A DNA stretch of 35,695 bases from Kiritimatiellia bacterium (GCA_017544725.1 JAFYDR010000228.1:1-35695), one strand, 5' to 3'. Shown: positions 16,617-26,420, numbered from the stretch's first letter. Notes: generated by a model from the sequence alone, not told the origin. Made by a program: numbers and translations.

Positions 16617-16682
16617 TTACTCCACAAAAATGGTGACATCGTCGCTGTGAATATACGCTTTTATCCAGGGGGCTGGTAGGAT
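16617..16682 (-). pseudogene. possible C-terminal gene remnant after the lipase gene
   Basis: On the minus strand, one base out of frame with the lipase and starting at its stop, a short frame reads ILPAPWIKAYIHSDD then VTIFVE and TAA. The VIT/VWA protein of the same operon ends ILPGGDVTILVQ. The shared ILP...DVTI(F/L)V ending suggests the tail of a deleted or frameshifted gene. Only about 22 codons support this. Confidence 0.35.
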
Positions 16683-19600
16683 TATTCAATCAAGAGAGAA
16701 ACAACGCCTTTGTTTCTCAAGACAGCGCTTCCATACCCGGTTCCATCGATGACGATCCCATTGACGGAAAATTTATTCCGAATGAGTTTGCCTTTTGATA
16801 CCGAATAGACGGTGAACGATCCTTTGAAAAGACCGGTCTTGGGAAGGAAAGATAATTTCAAACCCGATATGTTGCTGCCATTTACAGAAACCGTTCCGCT
16901 TTTATACATTACCTTTGCCGCCTTGCCTGCGTTCCAAGCGGTCTTTCCTGTTACGTTCAGCGTGACTTCGGAAGGAGTCTGTGTAATGGCGGCAGGTACT
17001 AGGTGATAGAGCACATCGGAATCCAGCGTGACGGTTTTGAGACCGTTGGCAAGATGACTGCGTGAACCGAACGCGACTGGAAACCAGTCGGCCTCGAACA
17101 CCGGTTTGACAACTTTTCGCCACGTGGTCAGTGCGGTCAGGTCTAGAAGTTCGAGCGTCTGGCGATCAAACCAGACTGTGAATCCGAAACGGCTTTTCTT
17201 GGAATAAAGAATGGGGATACAACAGGTGTCATCACCTACCGTCAACTGCGTGGAGATTGTCACCTTCGTACCATCTGCCAACACTCCCATTACCTTTGCC
17301 TTTCCTTTGGTAGAAATCGTAATCGACAAGATTGAGAATCCGTTTGCGAATGCGGAACCGGTACCGTTCACGGAATCGGTTTCCAGTGCGATTCCGTAAG
17401 ACCGCCTGTTGAACTTCGCAAGTGCGGATAACAAGTCGGTACGTTTGGCTTTACCGGCATCGATGCCCCCTTCGATTTCTCCGATTCTATCGATGACTCC
17501 CCCAACTGCCGTTGTACCGACCAAGATGCCGGATAGCATTCCCGTGCCAGTTCCTGTTTGGAGATTGATCGTGCCGGAAAATTTAGTACGTTTGCCGGTG
17601 GTAAGTGCGGTGAAAGTCACGGTTGCGGCAGTGGTTGTAGCACCTTTTTTCGGTTTCTTGACCAGTAACGTGAAGGTCCCTGTGATGTTCCCGTTATTAT
17701 CCACGGCATAACCATTGTACTTGCCGCCTTTGTACACGGAGGGGATTTGACCATAGATGGGATCGGAATACAATCGGTATGCGGATGATCCGCCGTCGAT
17801 CCAATGCGCATAAATCGTCATGTCATCCGTCACCTTGATCGTTGTCCGAATCCTTGTGCCGCCTTCCGGATCGGTGTACCAGCCACGGAAACGGAATCCC
17901 TCCCGTTCCGGTCTGGGCAAGGTTCCGATCTCTGTGTTGTAATCCCGCAGGAGGGGCGGCACTTCGGAACCGCCAGCCGTGTCGAACGTGACCGTGTAGG
18001 TATTGATCCGCCAGTGCGCGTAACAGGTCAGGCTCTCCGTCACAGGCGTTTCGGCTGTCACTTCGTTTCCCCCTGTTGCCTTCGTGAACCAGCCTAGGAA
18101 CGTGTATCCCGTCCGTTTCGCATCCGGCAGTTCGCCGATCGCCTCTTCGTACATCCGGGTGAACGTGGTCGCGTCCGTGCGTCCGCCCCACGCGTCGAAG
18201 GTGACGGCCAGTGCGGCGGGAGTCCAGACGATCTGGTCAACCCAGCCGCAATCCGGCTGGATGGAGAGTGCCTCGTCCTTTGTGTAGTTCCAGCGCAGCG
18301 CATGGTCGCCGCCGGTCCGGATCGTCACGCTTTTCTGCTGCCAGACTGTGTTCGTTCCGCCAATCCTGGCCTGCTGTTTGCCGTCCACAAGGAATTCCAG
18401 ATAGTCATACGGAATTCCCTCCGAGTGTACGTTCCACCTGAAGGAAATCGTTCCGGGGCCGCGGACGGTCGTTTCCAGCCACGAGTTCTGCTCACTTCCG
18501 ATTGACCCGCTGCGCACGAATCCGTTTCCGTCGGACGGGTCGGACTCCTGCCCGAACCACGGGCTGTCTCCACCTGTCGTGAAGGTCAGCGAGTCGGAAG
18601 GGAGCGCGGTTTCCAGAGGGATGACCGGTTCCCACACGGCGTAGAGCGAATAGTTGGAGAGCAGGCTGACTCGTTCCCCGTTGGAAAAGCCGGCCGGATC
18701 AGACGGGGATTTTGCCCAGCCGACAAACGCATATTCCGGTCTGGTGAATGTGCAGGGGGTGATGTTTTGCGCTACGTCGTAGAGAAAATTCTGCGGTTCC
18801 ATCGTCCCCGCGCCCCCGTTCGCATAGAATGTCAGCGTAAAGGTAAGAGGCGTCAGCTTGGCGTAGAGCGTGGTGTTCAGCGGAGAAGCGAGCGTAAGCG
18901 AGGTCACGATGTTCGCATAGTCCGGCGTGGTGTACCAGCCGTCGAACCGGTGCCCCGGCTTGACTGGTGTCGGCAATGTCCCGTACGGATAACCGATCAG
19001 CGAGGTCAATTTCCCGTCCGCATAAGGAGAGGGAAGCGTCCCTCCGTTTGTCTCCAGCTTCGCGGTAACGGTATCCTTCAGCACGGTTCCGTCCGAGCGA
19101 AGGCGGCAGACCGTCATGCGACCGCCCGTGACGGGGACGGGCTGTGCGAGGAAGGACTGGATGTAATCGGCTTCCTTTGTAAGAAGCCGGTAGTTTCCTA
19201 CTGGAAGTGTCCCGTAAACCATCTCGATGCCGTAGGGCTGGGATTCCGTATCGCCCGCACCGTGTTCCAGGCTGTCCGCTATGATCCGCTGGTTCTGCCC
19301 GATGTGTACATAGGTCGGTACAAGGGCGCTGGTCGAGGTGGAATAGGAAACGGAATATCCGCTGGTGTTCACAATTTGGAAGAAGATGCCGCCCTGAGAT
19401 GTCACGGTAGCTGGCGGTGTATATCCTATTGATGATTGGGATAGTATCATTCCATTTAGCAGAAAATTTTTCACAAGCCTGTACACAGGATCGGATTTTC
19501 CTTCGGAACATCGGTAGATAATGGCTCCAGGAACATTGAACGAATACTTTGAGTGGCATTTATAGACATAGCGACACGGATCATCTGCAAGAGAAGCAGA

Positions 19601-20233
19601 CCAAGAATGGACAAGCCCGTCCCAGTACGATTTGCGGTAATTTTCCTGGTGGTAGTCAACAGTACCGGCAATACATAGTGTCTGGTCAATTTTCTTCCCC
19701 TGAAAATGCCAGGCGTCCGCCAAGTCCCACAAGAAAAGAGAGCCGTATTTCATCTGACTTGCCTGTTTCCCTACAAATAACCAGGAGATGATATCACTTT
19801 CTATGTTCTGCCCATAATGGGGTGTCGCGAGCGTGATGAATTTCCCAATATATTTCCGATCAATGAGATTATACGTAAGCATTGCACGGACAATCAGACC
19901 GCCCATACTGTGTCCGATGATGTCAACAGGACGTCCCGTATTTTGAGATAACTCTGCGATTTCTTTTGCCACACCTATTGCGACTTGCTCGATGGGTGTT
20001 GATGTACTGTATCCAAAATAACTTTTGTAGTAAGAATACGCCCGTAACGCATTTGAGGCATAACCTGCATCTGAAACAAGCAAAGTCTTCATGTCCGACC
20101 AAATTGTGCCGTCGCTATCATATCCGTGTAAGAATACAATCGGATTTCGTGCAAACGACGCAAAAGCAAGGAGAAGGCAGGTTAAGAGGACGGAGATACG
20201 TTTCAAGGCGGTTTTCTGGTTCATGCTGTTCAT
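16682..20233 (-). CDS. secreted alpha/beta-hydrolase (lipase-like) with four InlB-type B-repeats
   Basis: 1183 aa. Signal peptide about 1-28. Residues 30-260 are a lipase-type alpha/beta hydrolase: oxyanion-side FLHGYDSDG (33-41), nucleophile elbow GHSMGG with Ser109, and WDGLVHSWSAS (204-214) resembling the NDGLV..H region of bacterial lipases. B-repeats (Listeria-Bacteroides type, FxGWYT...YAHW) lie at about 390-460, 465-535, 675-742 and 745-812, with a beta-sandwich domain (550-672) inserted between the second and third. Residues 820-1183 are a beta-rich domain with two YG-type modules, unknown to me. It is probably surface-displayed and acts on lipid or ester substrates. The ATG overlaps the lipoprotein stop by 4 bp with AAGGA upstream, so translation is coupled. 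Confidence 0.9.
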   Translation of the reverse strand: MNSMNQKTALKRISVLLTCLLLAFASFARNPIVFLHGYDSDGTIWSDMKTLLVSDAGYASNALRAYSYYKSYFGYSTSTPIEQVAIGVAKEIAELSQNTGRPVDIIGHSMGGLIVRAMLTYNLIDRKYIGKFITLATPHYGQNIESDIISWLFVGKQASQMKYGSLFLWDLADAWHFQGKKIDQTLCIAGTVDYHQENYRKSYWDGLVHSWSASLADDPCRYVYKCHSKYSFNVPGAIIYRCSEGKSDPVYRLVKNFLLNGMILSQSSIGYTPPATVTSQGGIFFQIVNTSGYSVSYSTSTSALVPTYVHIGQNQRIIADSLEHGAGDTESQPYGIEMVYGTLPVGNYRLLTKEADYIQSFLAQPVPVTGGRMTVCRLRSDGTVLKDTVTAKLETNGGTLPSPYADGKLTSLIGYPYGTLPTPVKPGHRFDGWYTTPDYANIVTSLTLASPLNTTLYAKLTPLTFTLTFYANGGAGTMEPQNFLYDVAQNITPCTFTRPEYAFVGWAKSPSDPAGFSNGERVSLLSNYSLYAVWEPVIPLETALPSDSLTFTTGGDSPWFGQESDPSDGNGFVRSGSIGSEQNSWLETTVRGPGTISFRWNVHSEGIPYDYLEFLVDGKQQARIGGTNTVWQQKSVTIRTGGDHALRWNYTKDEALSIQPDCGWVDQIVWTPAALAVTFDAWGGRTDATTFTRMYEEAIGELPDAKRTGYTFLGWFTKATGGNEVTAETPVTESLTCYAHWRINTYTVTFDTAGGSEVPPLLRDYNTEIGTLPRPEREGFRFRGWYTDPEGGTRIRTTIKVTDDMTIYAHWIDGGSSAYRLYSDPIYGQIPSVYKGGKYNGYAVDNNGNITGTFTLLVKKPKKGATTTAATVTFTALTTGKRTKFSGTINLQTGTGTGMLSGILVGTTAVGGVIDRIGEIEGGIDAGKAKRTDLLSALAKFNRRSYGIALETDSVNGTGSAFANGFSILSITISTKGKAKVMGVLADGTKVTISTQLTVGDDTCCIPILYSKKSRFGFTVWFDRQTLELLDLTALTTWRKVVKPVFEADWFPVAFGSRSHLANGLKTVTLDSDVLYHLVPAAITQTPSEVTLNVTGKTAWNAGKAAKVMYKSGTVSVNGSNISGLKLSFLPKTGLFKGSFTVYSVSKGKLIRNKFSVNGIVIDGTGYGSAVLRNKGVVSLLIE

Positions 20234-21126
20234 GGTCTGTCCTTTGCGTTCGTTTCAAGTTTCGCTAGCCATTCGGCGGCCTGTTTGCGGGTAGGAGGAA
20301 CCATCCCGTTTTCGGCGAGTTCGTGCAACTGGTTACGTTCGGCTTCGCCTGCGGTTCCGTTCCGTACCGCGAGGCTGCACCGCAGAAGCGTCAAATCTTC
20401 TTTCTGGTATCGTTTCTCCGCCATGCGTTCGAGTTCCGGCAGGGCATTTGCGACGGTCTCAAAATCGCCGGCCTCCTCCAGGAATTTGACGCTGCGGTAT
20501 TTGATGGCGTAGGTGCCGCCCGGCGCGGCGAGCGCGTCTTTGGCAAAGGCGGTTTTCATCGCGTCCCAATTCTCATTCCGGGCGATTTCGGAGCAGTGCA
20601 GCAATTCGTGCGGATCGCCTTTGGCCATTGTTTGCCCCACTTCGCGGAAATCGCTTTCACTTTGGCTCTTGGCGTACAGCCGGAGGAGGTCTGCGGAGAG
20701 CGCGGCATCCTCGTGGTCGCGCAGGTATTTGCGGGCTTCGCCGGGATAGTGCTCGTCTCCGCGTTTCCGGAGCGTCAGCAACCGCATGATCTCACGTTCC
20801 GTCCCGGTACCTTTCAGCTCGATTTCCCGCGCTAGAGAATCAAGAGTTCCATCCCGTTCCGCCTTGTCCAGAAATGGCCCGTACAACTGGAGGAAACTAC
20901 CAAAGTCCCGCGCCTGCGGAAATTCTTTCCCGCCGGTTCCCTCGTTCACGTTGACCTCTCCCCGTTCCGCCAGAATTCCCGGTATTCCCTGCATCCCGTT
21001 TCCCGGAGCGGAGACGACACGGGACGATTTCGTTTCTCGGTCGCTCCCGCCGTCGGGACGGGAACAACCGAGAACCATCAGAAAAAGGAGGAAACATCCG
21101 ATTATCGTTGGGGCTTTCCCATTCAT
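20230..21126 (-). CDS. lipoprotein with helical repeats, middle gene of envelope operon
   Basis: 298 aa from the ATG at 21126 (MNGKAPTIIG). A longer frame exists but reads through the end of the upstream gene. FLLFLMVLGCSRPD is a clear lipobox with Cys21. The mature part is acidic, Glu- and Ala-rich and helical, with TPR- or SEL1-like pairs such as DLLRLYAKSQSESDFREVG and FETVANALPELERMAEKRY. I do not recognise a family. The start is 4 bp after the VIT protein stop and the stop overlaps the lipase ATG, so the three genes are one unit. It may be an outer-membrane or periplasmic partner of its neighbours (inference). Confidence 0.82.
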   Translation of the reverse strand: MNGKAPTIIGCFLLFLMVLGCSRPDGGSDRETKSSRVVSAPGNGMQGIPGILAERGEVNVNEGTGGKEFPQARDFGSFLQLYGPFLDKAERDGTLDSLAREIELKGTGTEREIMRLLTLRKRGDEHYPGEARKYLRDHEDAALSADLLRLYAKSQSESDFREVGQTMAKGDPHELLHCSEIARNENWDAMKTAFAKDALAAPGGTYAIKYRSVKFLEEAGDFETVANALPELERMAEKRYQKEDLTLLRCSLAVRNGTAGEAERNQLHELAENGMVPPTRKQAAEWLAKLETNAKDRP

Positions 21127-21130
21127 ATCG

Positions 21131-24100
21131 CTACTGCACGAGGATGGTGACATCGCCGCCGGGAAGGATTTCTTCGGCGCGGACGAGCTTGTCGCCGTCG
21201 AAACGGAGTTTCCATGTCCGGCCGCCGTCGCGGGCGTACGTCCATTCGGCATCCGTCTTCGTCTTGGGTTTCCCGAATGCGTCTTTCACCGCCTGCTTCG
21301 TCATGCCTTTCGTCAACGGCGGCTTGCCGACGACACCGGGATTCTCCGCCAGCGATTTCGCATCCACGCCGTAGCCGACGATTCCCAGCTCCAGCATCTT
21401 CTTCGCCTTGTCGAGACGAATGGAGAGCGTCTGGCTCTTCTGGTTCGGACGCGCCCAGTCGGTGAAGATCGTGGCGGTGACGGTGGCAGGTCCGAAGACG
21501 GTCTGCTGGTGCGAAGCAAAGTAGTGGGCGCGAACCGTGTAACCACCTTTCTCTGCCTTGCGGATCATGTACTCTTCAGGACCGTATCCGTCGGTGATGT
21601 CCTTGGAGACGAAACCTCCCTTGCGGGTAAGGTGCCGCCCATAGAACGCCTCCTCGCCCGAAGGCTCGGTGACGTGCAGGTCGATGTCCGTTTCGTCGGC
21701 ATCCCACGACATCACGACGCGCATGTCGCAGTCGAGGACACCCTGCAGACGCTTGTCCAGCTTCTCCAGTTTCGGTTTGCCGACCTTTCCCCAGTCCTGC
21801 GCGTCGCTCCACGCGATCAGCGCGTTGTATTCCTCCACCGCGAAGATCGAGATGGATTCCGGATGGCGTTGCCACGGGGTCGTCACCAGTTTACGGTAGA
21901 GCGCGCTTGCCTCTTCCAGCATCTCTTTGGCTTTCGCCTTGTCACCAGCCGCGAACGCTTGGCGGCCAGCCTCGTCCAACACGAGGGCGAGGTCGCGGTA
22001 ACTCTGTGCATCCTCGCCGCGCAGTTTCATCACGCGGCGCAGGGTGGTGATGGCGAGTTCAAAAACGCCAGCCTCGCGCAGACGCCACGCCATGACGCGC
22101 AACAGGGCGGCATCTTCCAGTTTCATCTCCGAAAGATTGGAAATCACGCGCTCGCCCATTTCCTGATCACCGGCGTGGAAGAACCATCCGGCACAGTCGA
22201 GGAAGAACGCGGGCGTATTCGCGTACTCGGCGCGTTGCGCGAGATAGGCGTCGCGCGCGGCTCCCTTCTCCGCACCTTGAAGTTTCGCCAAGTAGGGGAC
22301 GTCGGGCGACCACGGCCTGACCGCGATGGAGGCGGCAAGTGCCGGTTTGGAAGCGTTGGATGCTGACTTCGCAAGGGCGGCACCTGTCGGAGCTGCGGCG
22401 CGGGGGGCCATCATCGGGATTGGAGCGGCTCGCTCCGCGGCAACCTCATCCATCGCCATTGCCGGGGCTTCCATATCCATCGCCATTCCGTCTTCGTGTA
22501 CGGCAGCGAGGTTCCTCCGGAAGAGAGATCCCAAGATACCCCTGCCTCCTCGCACCTTATCACGCGGATCGATAAACGGATTCTTGGTGTAGTCGCGCTT
22601 CCACCATTCTTTCCGTTCCTTCCACATCTGGATTACGGTGTCGAGGTGACGTTCCGCCTTTGCGACATCGGTGAGATTGTTCATGCGACCCTTGCGCGCC
22701 TCCGCCCAGCGTTGACGCATTTCGGGAAGGGTGGCGGGCGGTTCGATGTCGTACTGCAACCACTGGCTGAGTGATTCGAGCACCAGCAGCGAGGTCGCGG
22801 GGCTGACGACGCCGAACTTGCGTCCGAGCGACAGCAGTTCCTCCGCGTTGTCATCGGCGCGGGGCGCGAGGCGTGTGACGCGAAGGGAAGCCCAGGCGGT
22901 CGCGAGCGTTTCGCCGCGCAGCGCATCCTTTTTCGACAGGCTGATCGGGACAGACTTGCGTTCCGTACCGCCCGACTGGGAACGGATGACGAGTTCGGCG
23001 GTATCGGCGGCGAGGCGTCCCATGACGGTGGCGCGTCCGCTGGCGTCGGAACCGATCCCCTGTACGTCGGCGATTCCGGAACCATCGACACCAGTCACGC
23101 ACGGCAGACCGTTGCGAATCGTGTCGCGGATGGTGGCGGGATCCACACGCAGCAAATCATACACCTGTCCGCGGCAAGCCTGACGCACCGCTTCGAAATC
23201 GCGCTCCGCGCCGGAGATGATCGCCGAGACGCGCTGTTTCGCGTGGAACTCCATCGGTGTGCCAGAGAGCGTATCCACACCGTCCGTAAACAGGACAGCG
23301 GGAGCATCCAGCGAGGAGAGCGAAACGTCGAGCGAGGCGAAGTCCGTACCGCCGTCATAAATCGTCTTCTTCAGGTACTCGATGAGCGCATCCGTCGTGT
23401 CGAACGTTTGGATCGGTTCCGGGCGGTTTCGGAACATGAGTACGCGCTTCGCCTCCAGCGCACGAATCACAGGCCATTCCTTCTCGTGATCGCCCGCACG
23501 ACTTCCAGATGCGTCCCACACCACAACGGGAGGTTGGGTTGCGGTCGCGGCGGCAGCTGCCGAGGATTGCGTCTTGACAGAGGCGCAGAACCAGGCGGTG
23601 CCATCCTCCGTGGTCTCCACCGAGGCGATGGTTTCAGGCAACTGTGGCATCGCCACAAGGATATCCGAACGGACGGCGAGATTTGTCTCCGAACTTGACA
23701 CCCGCCAGACCCGTTCCGCCTGCTCGAAACGGCGGTCGCCAAGTCCGGCGAGGATCGGCGCGGTCTGCACGTTGTCGGCGACCTCGATGGTGACGGAACG
23801 TTTCGCCAGCGTGACATCCGGCATGGGGAGCGAGAGGGCGGCACCGTCGCCGGAGACGATCAACGGCGCGACATAGGAGACCTTGACCTTGCGCGTCCCG
23901 TTAGCAGGGATGGGATAGACACGAGTCCGATAGACATTTCCTTTGACGGATTCAACGAGTCCAGGATCCACACCCTTGCGTTGTTCCGTCTCAAAGGCGA
24001 CGCGCGCCTTCTCCTTCGGAACGACTACGCCATCTACCATCTGCCCGTTGATTTCCAGCGCGTAACCACAGACGGTACCGTTGTCGGGCAGCGGGAACTG

Positions 24101-24358
24101 GAGCGGGCAGGAGATCACACGCCCGTTTGGATTGCGCAAGGTAATGATGGTGTCAACGCGAGAGAAAAGCCCCTTGACCTTGGCGGTCACCTCCAGCGAA
24201 TCCACCGTGCAGGGCTTGTCGTTGTTTTCTTTGGGAACCGTGTCGATCCACGGAATCGGGTGCCAAGGGATTTCCGGGGGCGGGATGACCTGAGCGGTCG
24301 CGCCTAGCGCGGAAAGCGTCAACGCAGAGAGGATTGAAGGAACAGAATGGTTATTCAT
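21131..24358 (-). CDS. secreted VIT/VWA-type protein with TPRs, DUF2135 and a BamE-like tail
   Basis: 1075 aa from the ATG at 24358 (MNNHSVPSIL), 8 bp after AAAGG. Signal peptide about 1-22. A VIT domain spans about 45-165 (VTAKVKGLFSRVDTIITLRNPNG, EKARVAFETE, YRTRVYPIPANGTRKVKVSY). A VWA-like domain follows with a MIDAS DASGS at 282-286, GGTDF and LFTDGVD. An Ala/Met-rich linker then leads to TPR-like helices. DUF2135 is at about 878-995 (VMSWDADETDIDLHVTEP). The last 60 residues (LTKGMTKQAVKDAFGKP...WTYARDGG) resemble a SmpA/BamE lipoprotein fold. VIT/VWA proteins are usually extracellular or periplasmic adhesive scaffolds. It heads the operon with the lipoprotein and lipase. Confidence 0.9.
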   Translation of the reverse strand: MNNHSVPSILSALTLSALGATAQVIPPPEIPWHPIPWIDTVPKENNDKPCTVDSLEVTAKVKGLFSRVDTIITLRNPNGRVISCPLQFPLPDNGTVCGYALEINGQMVDGVVVPKEKARVAFETEQRKGVDPGLVESVKGNVYRTRVYPIPANGTRKVKVSYVAPLIVSGDGAALSLPMPDVTLAKRSVTIEVADNVQTAPILAGLGDRRFEQAERVWRVSSSETNLAVRSDILVAMPQLPETIASVETTEDGTAWFCASVKTQSSAAAAATATQPPVVVWDASGSRAGDHEKEWPVIRALEAKRVLMFRNRPEPIQTFDTTDALIEYLKKTIYDGGTDFASLDVSLSSLDAPAVLFTDGVDTLSGTPMEFHAKQRVSAIISGAERDFEAVRQACRGQVYDLLRVDPATIRDTIRNGLPCVTGVDGSGIADVQGIGSDASGRATVMGRLAADTAELVIRSQSGGTERKSVPISLSKKDALRGETLATAWASLRVTRLAPRADDNAEELLSLGRKFGVVSPATSLLVLESLSQWLQYDIEPPATLPEMRQRWAEARKGRMNNLTDVAKAERHLDTVIQMWKERKEWWKRDYTKNPFIDPRDKVRGGRGILGSLFRRNLAAVHEDGMAMDMEAPAMAMDEVAAERAAPIPMMAPRAAAPTGAALAKSASNASKPALAASIAVRPWSPDVPYLAKLQGAEKGAARDAYLAQRAEYANTPAFFLDCAGWFFHAGDQEMGERVISNLSEMKLEDAALLRVMAWRLREAGVFELAITTLRRVMKLRGEDAQSYRDLALVLDEAGRQAFAAGDKAKAKEMLEEASALYRKLVTTPWQRHPESISIFAVEEYNALIAWSDAQDWGKVGKPKLEKLDKRLQGVLDCDMRVVMSWDADETDIDLHVTEPSGEEAFYGRHLTRKGGFVSKDITDGYGPEEYMIRKAEKGGYTVRAHYFASHQQTVFGPATVTATIFTDWARPNQKSQTLSIRLDKAKKMLELGIVGYGVDAKSLAENPGVVGKPPLTKGMTKQAVKDAFGKPKTKTDAEWTYARDGGRTWKLRFDGDKLVRAEEILPGGDVTILVQ

Positions 24359-24513
24359 AGCAAAGCCTTTCACATAAGAAATACAAAAAACAAACAGATT
24401 GTACCAAGAACATATTCGCGTCGCGAGAATGATTTTCCAAAGTTTTTTGCAGGGTACGGTTTCCGAGTGCTCTCCCATTCGAAATCAAAACTTCCCGACC
24501 GTCCTGTTCAACT

Positions 24514-24593
24514 AACCACGGAATACATGGAATGCACTGAAAATCGCGAGTTTCCTGAAAACCATTTCCGCACGTTCCGTGTATTCCGTGATT
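24514..24593. repeat. 80-bp imperfect inverted repeat in the VIT/5'-nucleotidase divergent gap
   Basis: Arms of 28 bp (24514-24541 and 24566-24593) match at 22 of 28 positions in inverted orientation. Each arm contains the word CACGGAATACA. A 24-nt centre separates them. Apart from this and the 5'-nucleotidase promoter, the 24359-24680 gap shows no gene. Confidence 0.75.
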
Positions 24594-24629
24594 TTGGAAT
24601 TACCCCGAACCTTAAAGGTGGCTCGAAGA

Positions 24630-24658
24630 TTGATTTGACGGCTGAAATCTTGTATGAT
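24630..24658 (+). promoter_or_regulatory. putative promoter of the 5'-nucleotidase gene
   Basis: TTGATT, 17-bp spacer, TATGAT; then 22 nt to the ATG at 24681 with AAAGGAA (24667-24673) as ribosome site. Confidence 0.65.
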
Positions 24659-24680
24659 ACTCATCGAAAGGAAACATGAT

Positions 24681-26420
24681 ATGAAGAGTGATTTGAATCT
24701 AGTGGCAGTCTTATGGTTGGCGGCGGTTGCGATTTTTGCGGTACCCGCATACGCGGCGAAGTCACGGGTGGTGGTGCTTCATACCAATGACACGCACACG
24801 CATATTGATGACGGGCGTGTGGCGTTTTCCGAGATCGCGGCGGAGAAGGCGCGTTTGGAGGCGGAGGGGGAGAACGTGATTCTCGTCGATGCGGGTGACT
24901 ATGTGCAGGGGACGGCTTTGGGCGGTTTCGACTCTGGACGTAGTGCGATCGACATCATGAATGCCACTGGTTACAAGGTTGCGACGCTTGGTAACCATGA
25001 GTTCGACTACGGCATTGAATCAATGTTCGAAAATGCGCGGCACGCCACGTTTCGGACGGTCAGTTGCAACTTCATCCAGCGGAAGTCGCCCGATGATCCG
25101 GGGCGTCTCGTCTTCCCAGCATACACGGTGGTAACGAGCGGCACGATTCGTGTGGCTTTTGTTGGCGTGACTACGCCTACCACACTTGTCGCAGCCAAGC
25201 CCACTACCTTCCTCGACCCGACCGGCAAATGGCACGCATACGACTTCATTGCTGGAGATCGCGGTAAAGATTTGTACGCTGCTGTGCAGAACGCCGTGAA
25301 CGAAGCGGCTGCCCATGCGGACTACACGATCGTGTTAGGCCATCTGGGTATCTCGCCCGATTGCCTGGACTATCGGTCTACTGATGTGATTGAACACACC
25401 ACCAACTTCGTGGCACTTATTGATGGGCATTCTCATTCGGAATATACTGGTTCACGTGTATGCAACGCTGCCGGAAAGGACGTGATTCTCACGCAGAGCG
25501 GTAGTTACCTCGGACTGCTCGGATGCCTAACATTGGAGGACGGCAAGTGCGTCATGGCAGGTACGATCTACACGCGCGGCGAGAAGGACGCGAAGGTCGC
25601 GCGTATGGAGAAAAACCTCTCCAACGCCGTGGAACGCCAGCTCGGCGTGAAAATCGCTTCGGCACCCGTTGCCCTCTGCTCCTACCTTCCCGGCACGAAC
25701 GAACGACTGGCCCGCAAAGAAAGTTGTGCGGCAGGCGATTTCGCAGCCGACGCCGTTTTGTGGTACGCCAACGAACGAGAGGGTCGTGCCTGTGATTTGG
25801 CGATGATGAACGGTGGAAACGTGCGTGCCGACATCCCGCAGGGTGCGGTCACGCTTAAGGCACTTCGCACCGTCCAGCCGTTCGGCGGTGACATCGGTAT
25901 CGTGGAGGCAAACGGACGGCAGATTCTCGATGCGCTCGAATTCGGCGCTCAAGCGGTCGGAAACGGTGAGTTCGGAGGATTCCTCCATGTTGCAGGGCTC
26001 AAGTACACGGTTGACACAACGGTTAAGTCCAGTTTACGTGTGGATGCCACGGGTACATGGATGTCCGGTCCGTCGAACGGTGTCTATCGCGTGAAGGATG
26101 TTCAGGTGTACAGTGCCAAGAGTGGTACATTCTCGCCGCTGGATCTGAACGCCATCTACCGCGTGGCGGGCAACGCCTTTACGTTGGTGGACGGAGGCGA
26201 CGGTTTTGCCATGTTCCGCAGCACGAAGAAGATTGAGAACGGTTTGGCGATGGACTATCTCGTCCTGTCCGAGTATGCCAGGTCGTTCCGGATCGATTCG
26301 ACCGGGATGCCCTCCATCACTACGGCAACTTCTCCATTGAGATCGCTCGCCAATTACCCAATCAACTACGAGAATCCGCACGGTTCCGGACGCATCGTGA
26401 TTAAGGGACAACCGCATTGA
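24681..26420 (+). CDS. secreted 5'-nucleotidase/2',3'-cyclic phosphodiesterase (UshA-type)
   Basis: 579 aa. The true start is the ATG at 24681 (MKSDLNLVAV); an in-frame ATG at 24654 lies inside the -10 box. Signal peptide about 1-25, AYA cleavage context. The N-terminal metallophosphatase domain has HTNDTHTH (Asp37, His39), DAGDYVQG (Asp73), LGNHEFDYG (Asn105, His106), VLGHLG and DGHSHSE. The C-terminal 5_nucleotid_C domain has NGGNVRADIP and a later GDGFAMF segment. Such enzymes dephosphorylate extracellular nucleotides to nucleosides and phosphate. It is convergent with the HzsA-related gene and stands alone. Confidence 0.95.
   Translation: MKSDLNLVAVLWLAAVAIFAVPAYAAKSRVVVLHTNDTHTHIDDGRVAFSEIAAEKARLEAEGENVILVDAGDYVQGTALGGFDSGRSAIDIMNATGYKVATLGNHEFDYGIESMFENARHATFRTVSCNFIQRKSPDDPGRLVFPAYTVVTSGTIRVAFVGVTTPTTLVAAKPTTFLDPTGKWHAYDFIAGDRGKDLYAAVQNAVNEAAAHADYTIVLGHLGISPDCLDYRSTDVIEHTTNFVALIDGHSHSEYTGSRVCNAAGKDVILTQSGSYLGLLGCLTLEDGKCVMAGTIYTRGEKDAKVARMEKNLSNAVERQLGVKIASAPVALCSYLPGTNERLARKESCAAGDFAADAVLWYANEREGRACDLAMMNGGNVRADIPQGAVTLKALRTVQPFGGDIGIVEANGRQILDALEFGAQAVGNGEFGGFLHVAGLKYTVDTTVKSSLRVDATGTWMSGPSNGVYRVKDVQVYSAKSGTFSPLDLNAIYRVAGNAFTLVDGGDGFAMFRSTKKIENGLAMDYLVLSEYARSFRIDSTGMPSITTATSPLRSLANYPINYENPHGSGRIVIKGQPH

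Noticed and set aside
24359..24478. N-terminal extension of the VIT protein
   Set aside because: The extra 40 residues precede a clear signal peptide, and the AAAGG site fits only the ATG at 24358.
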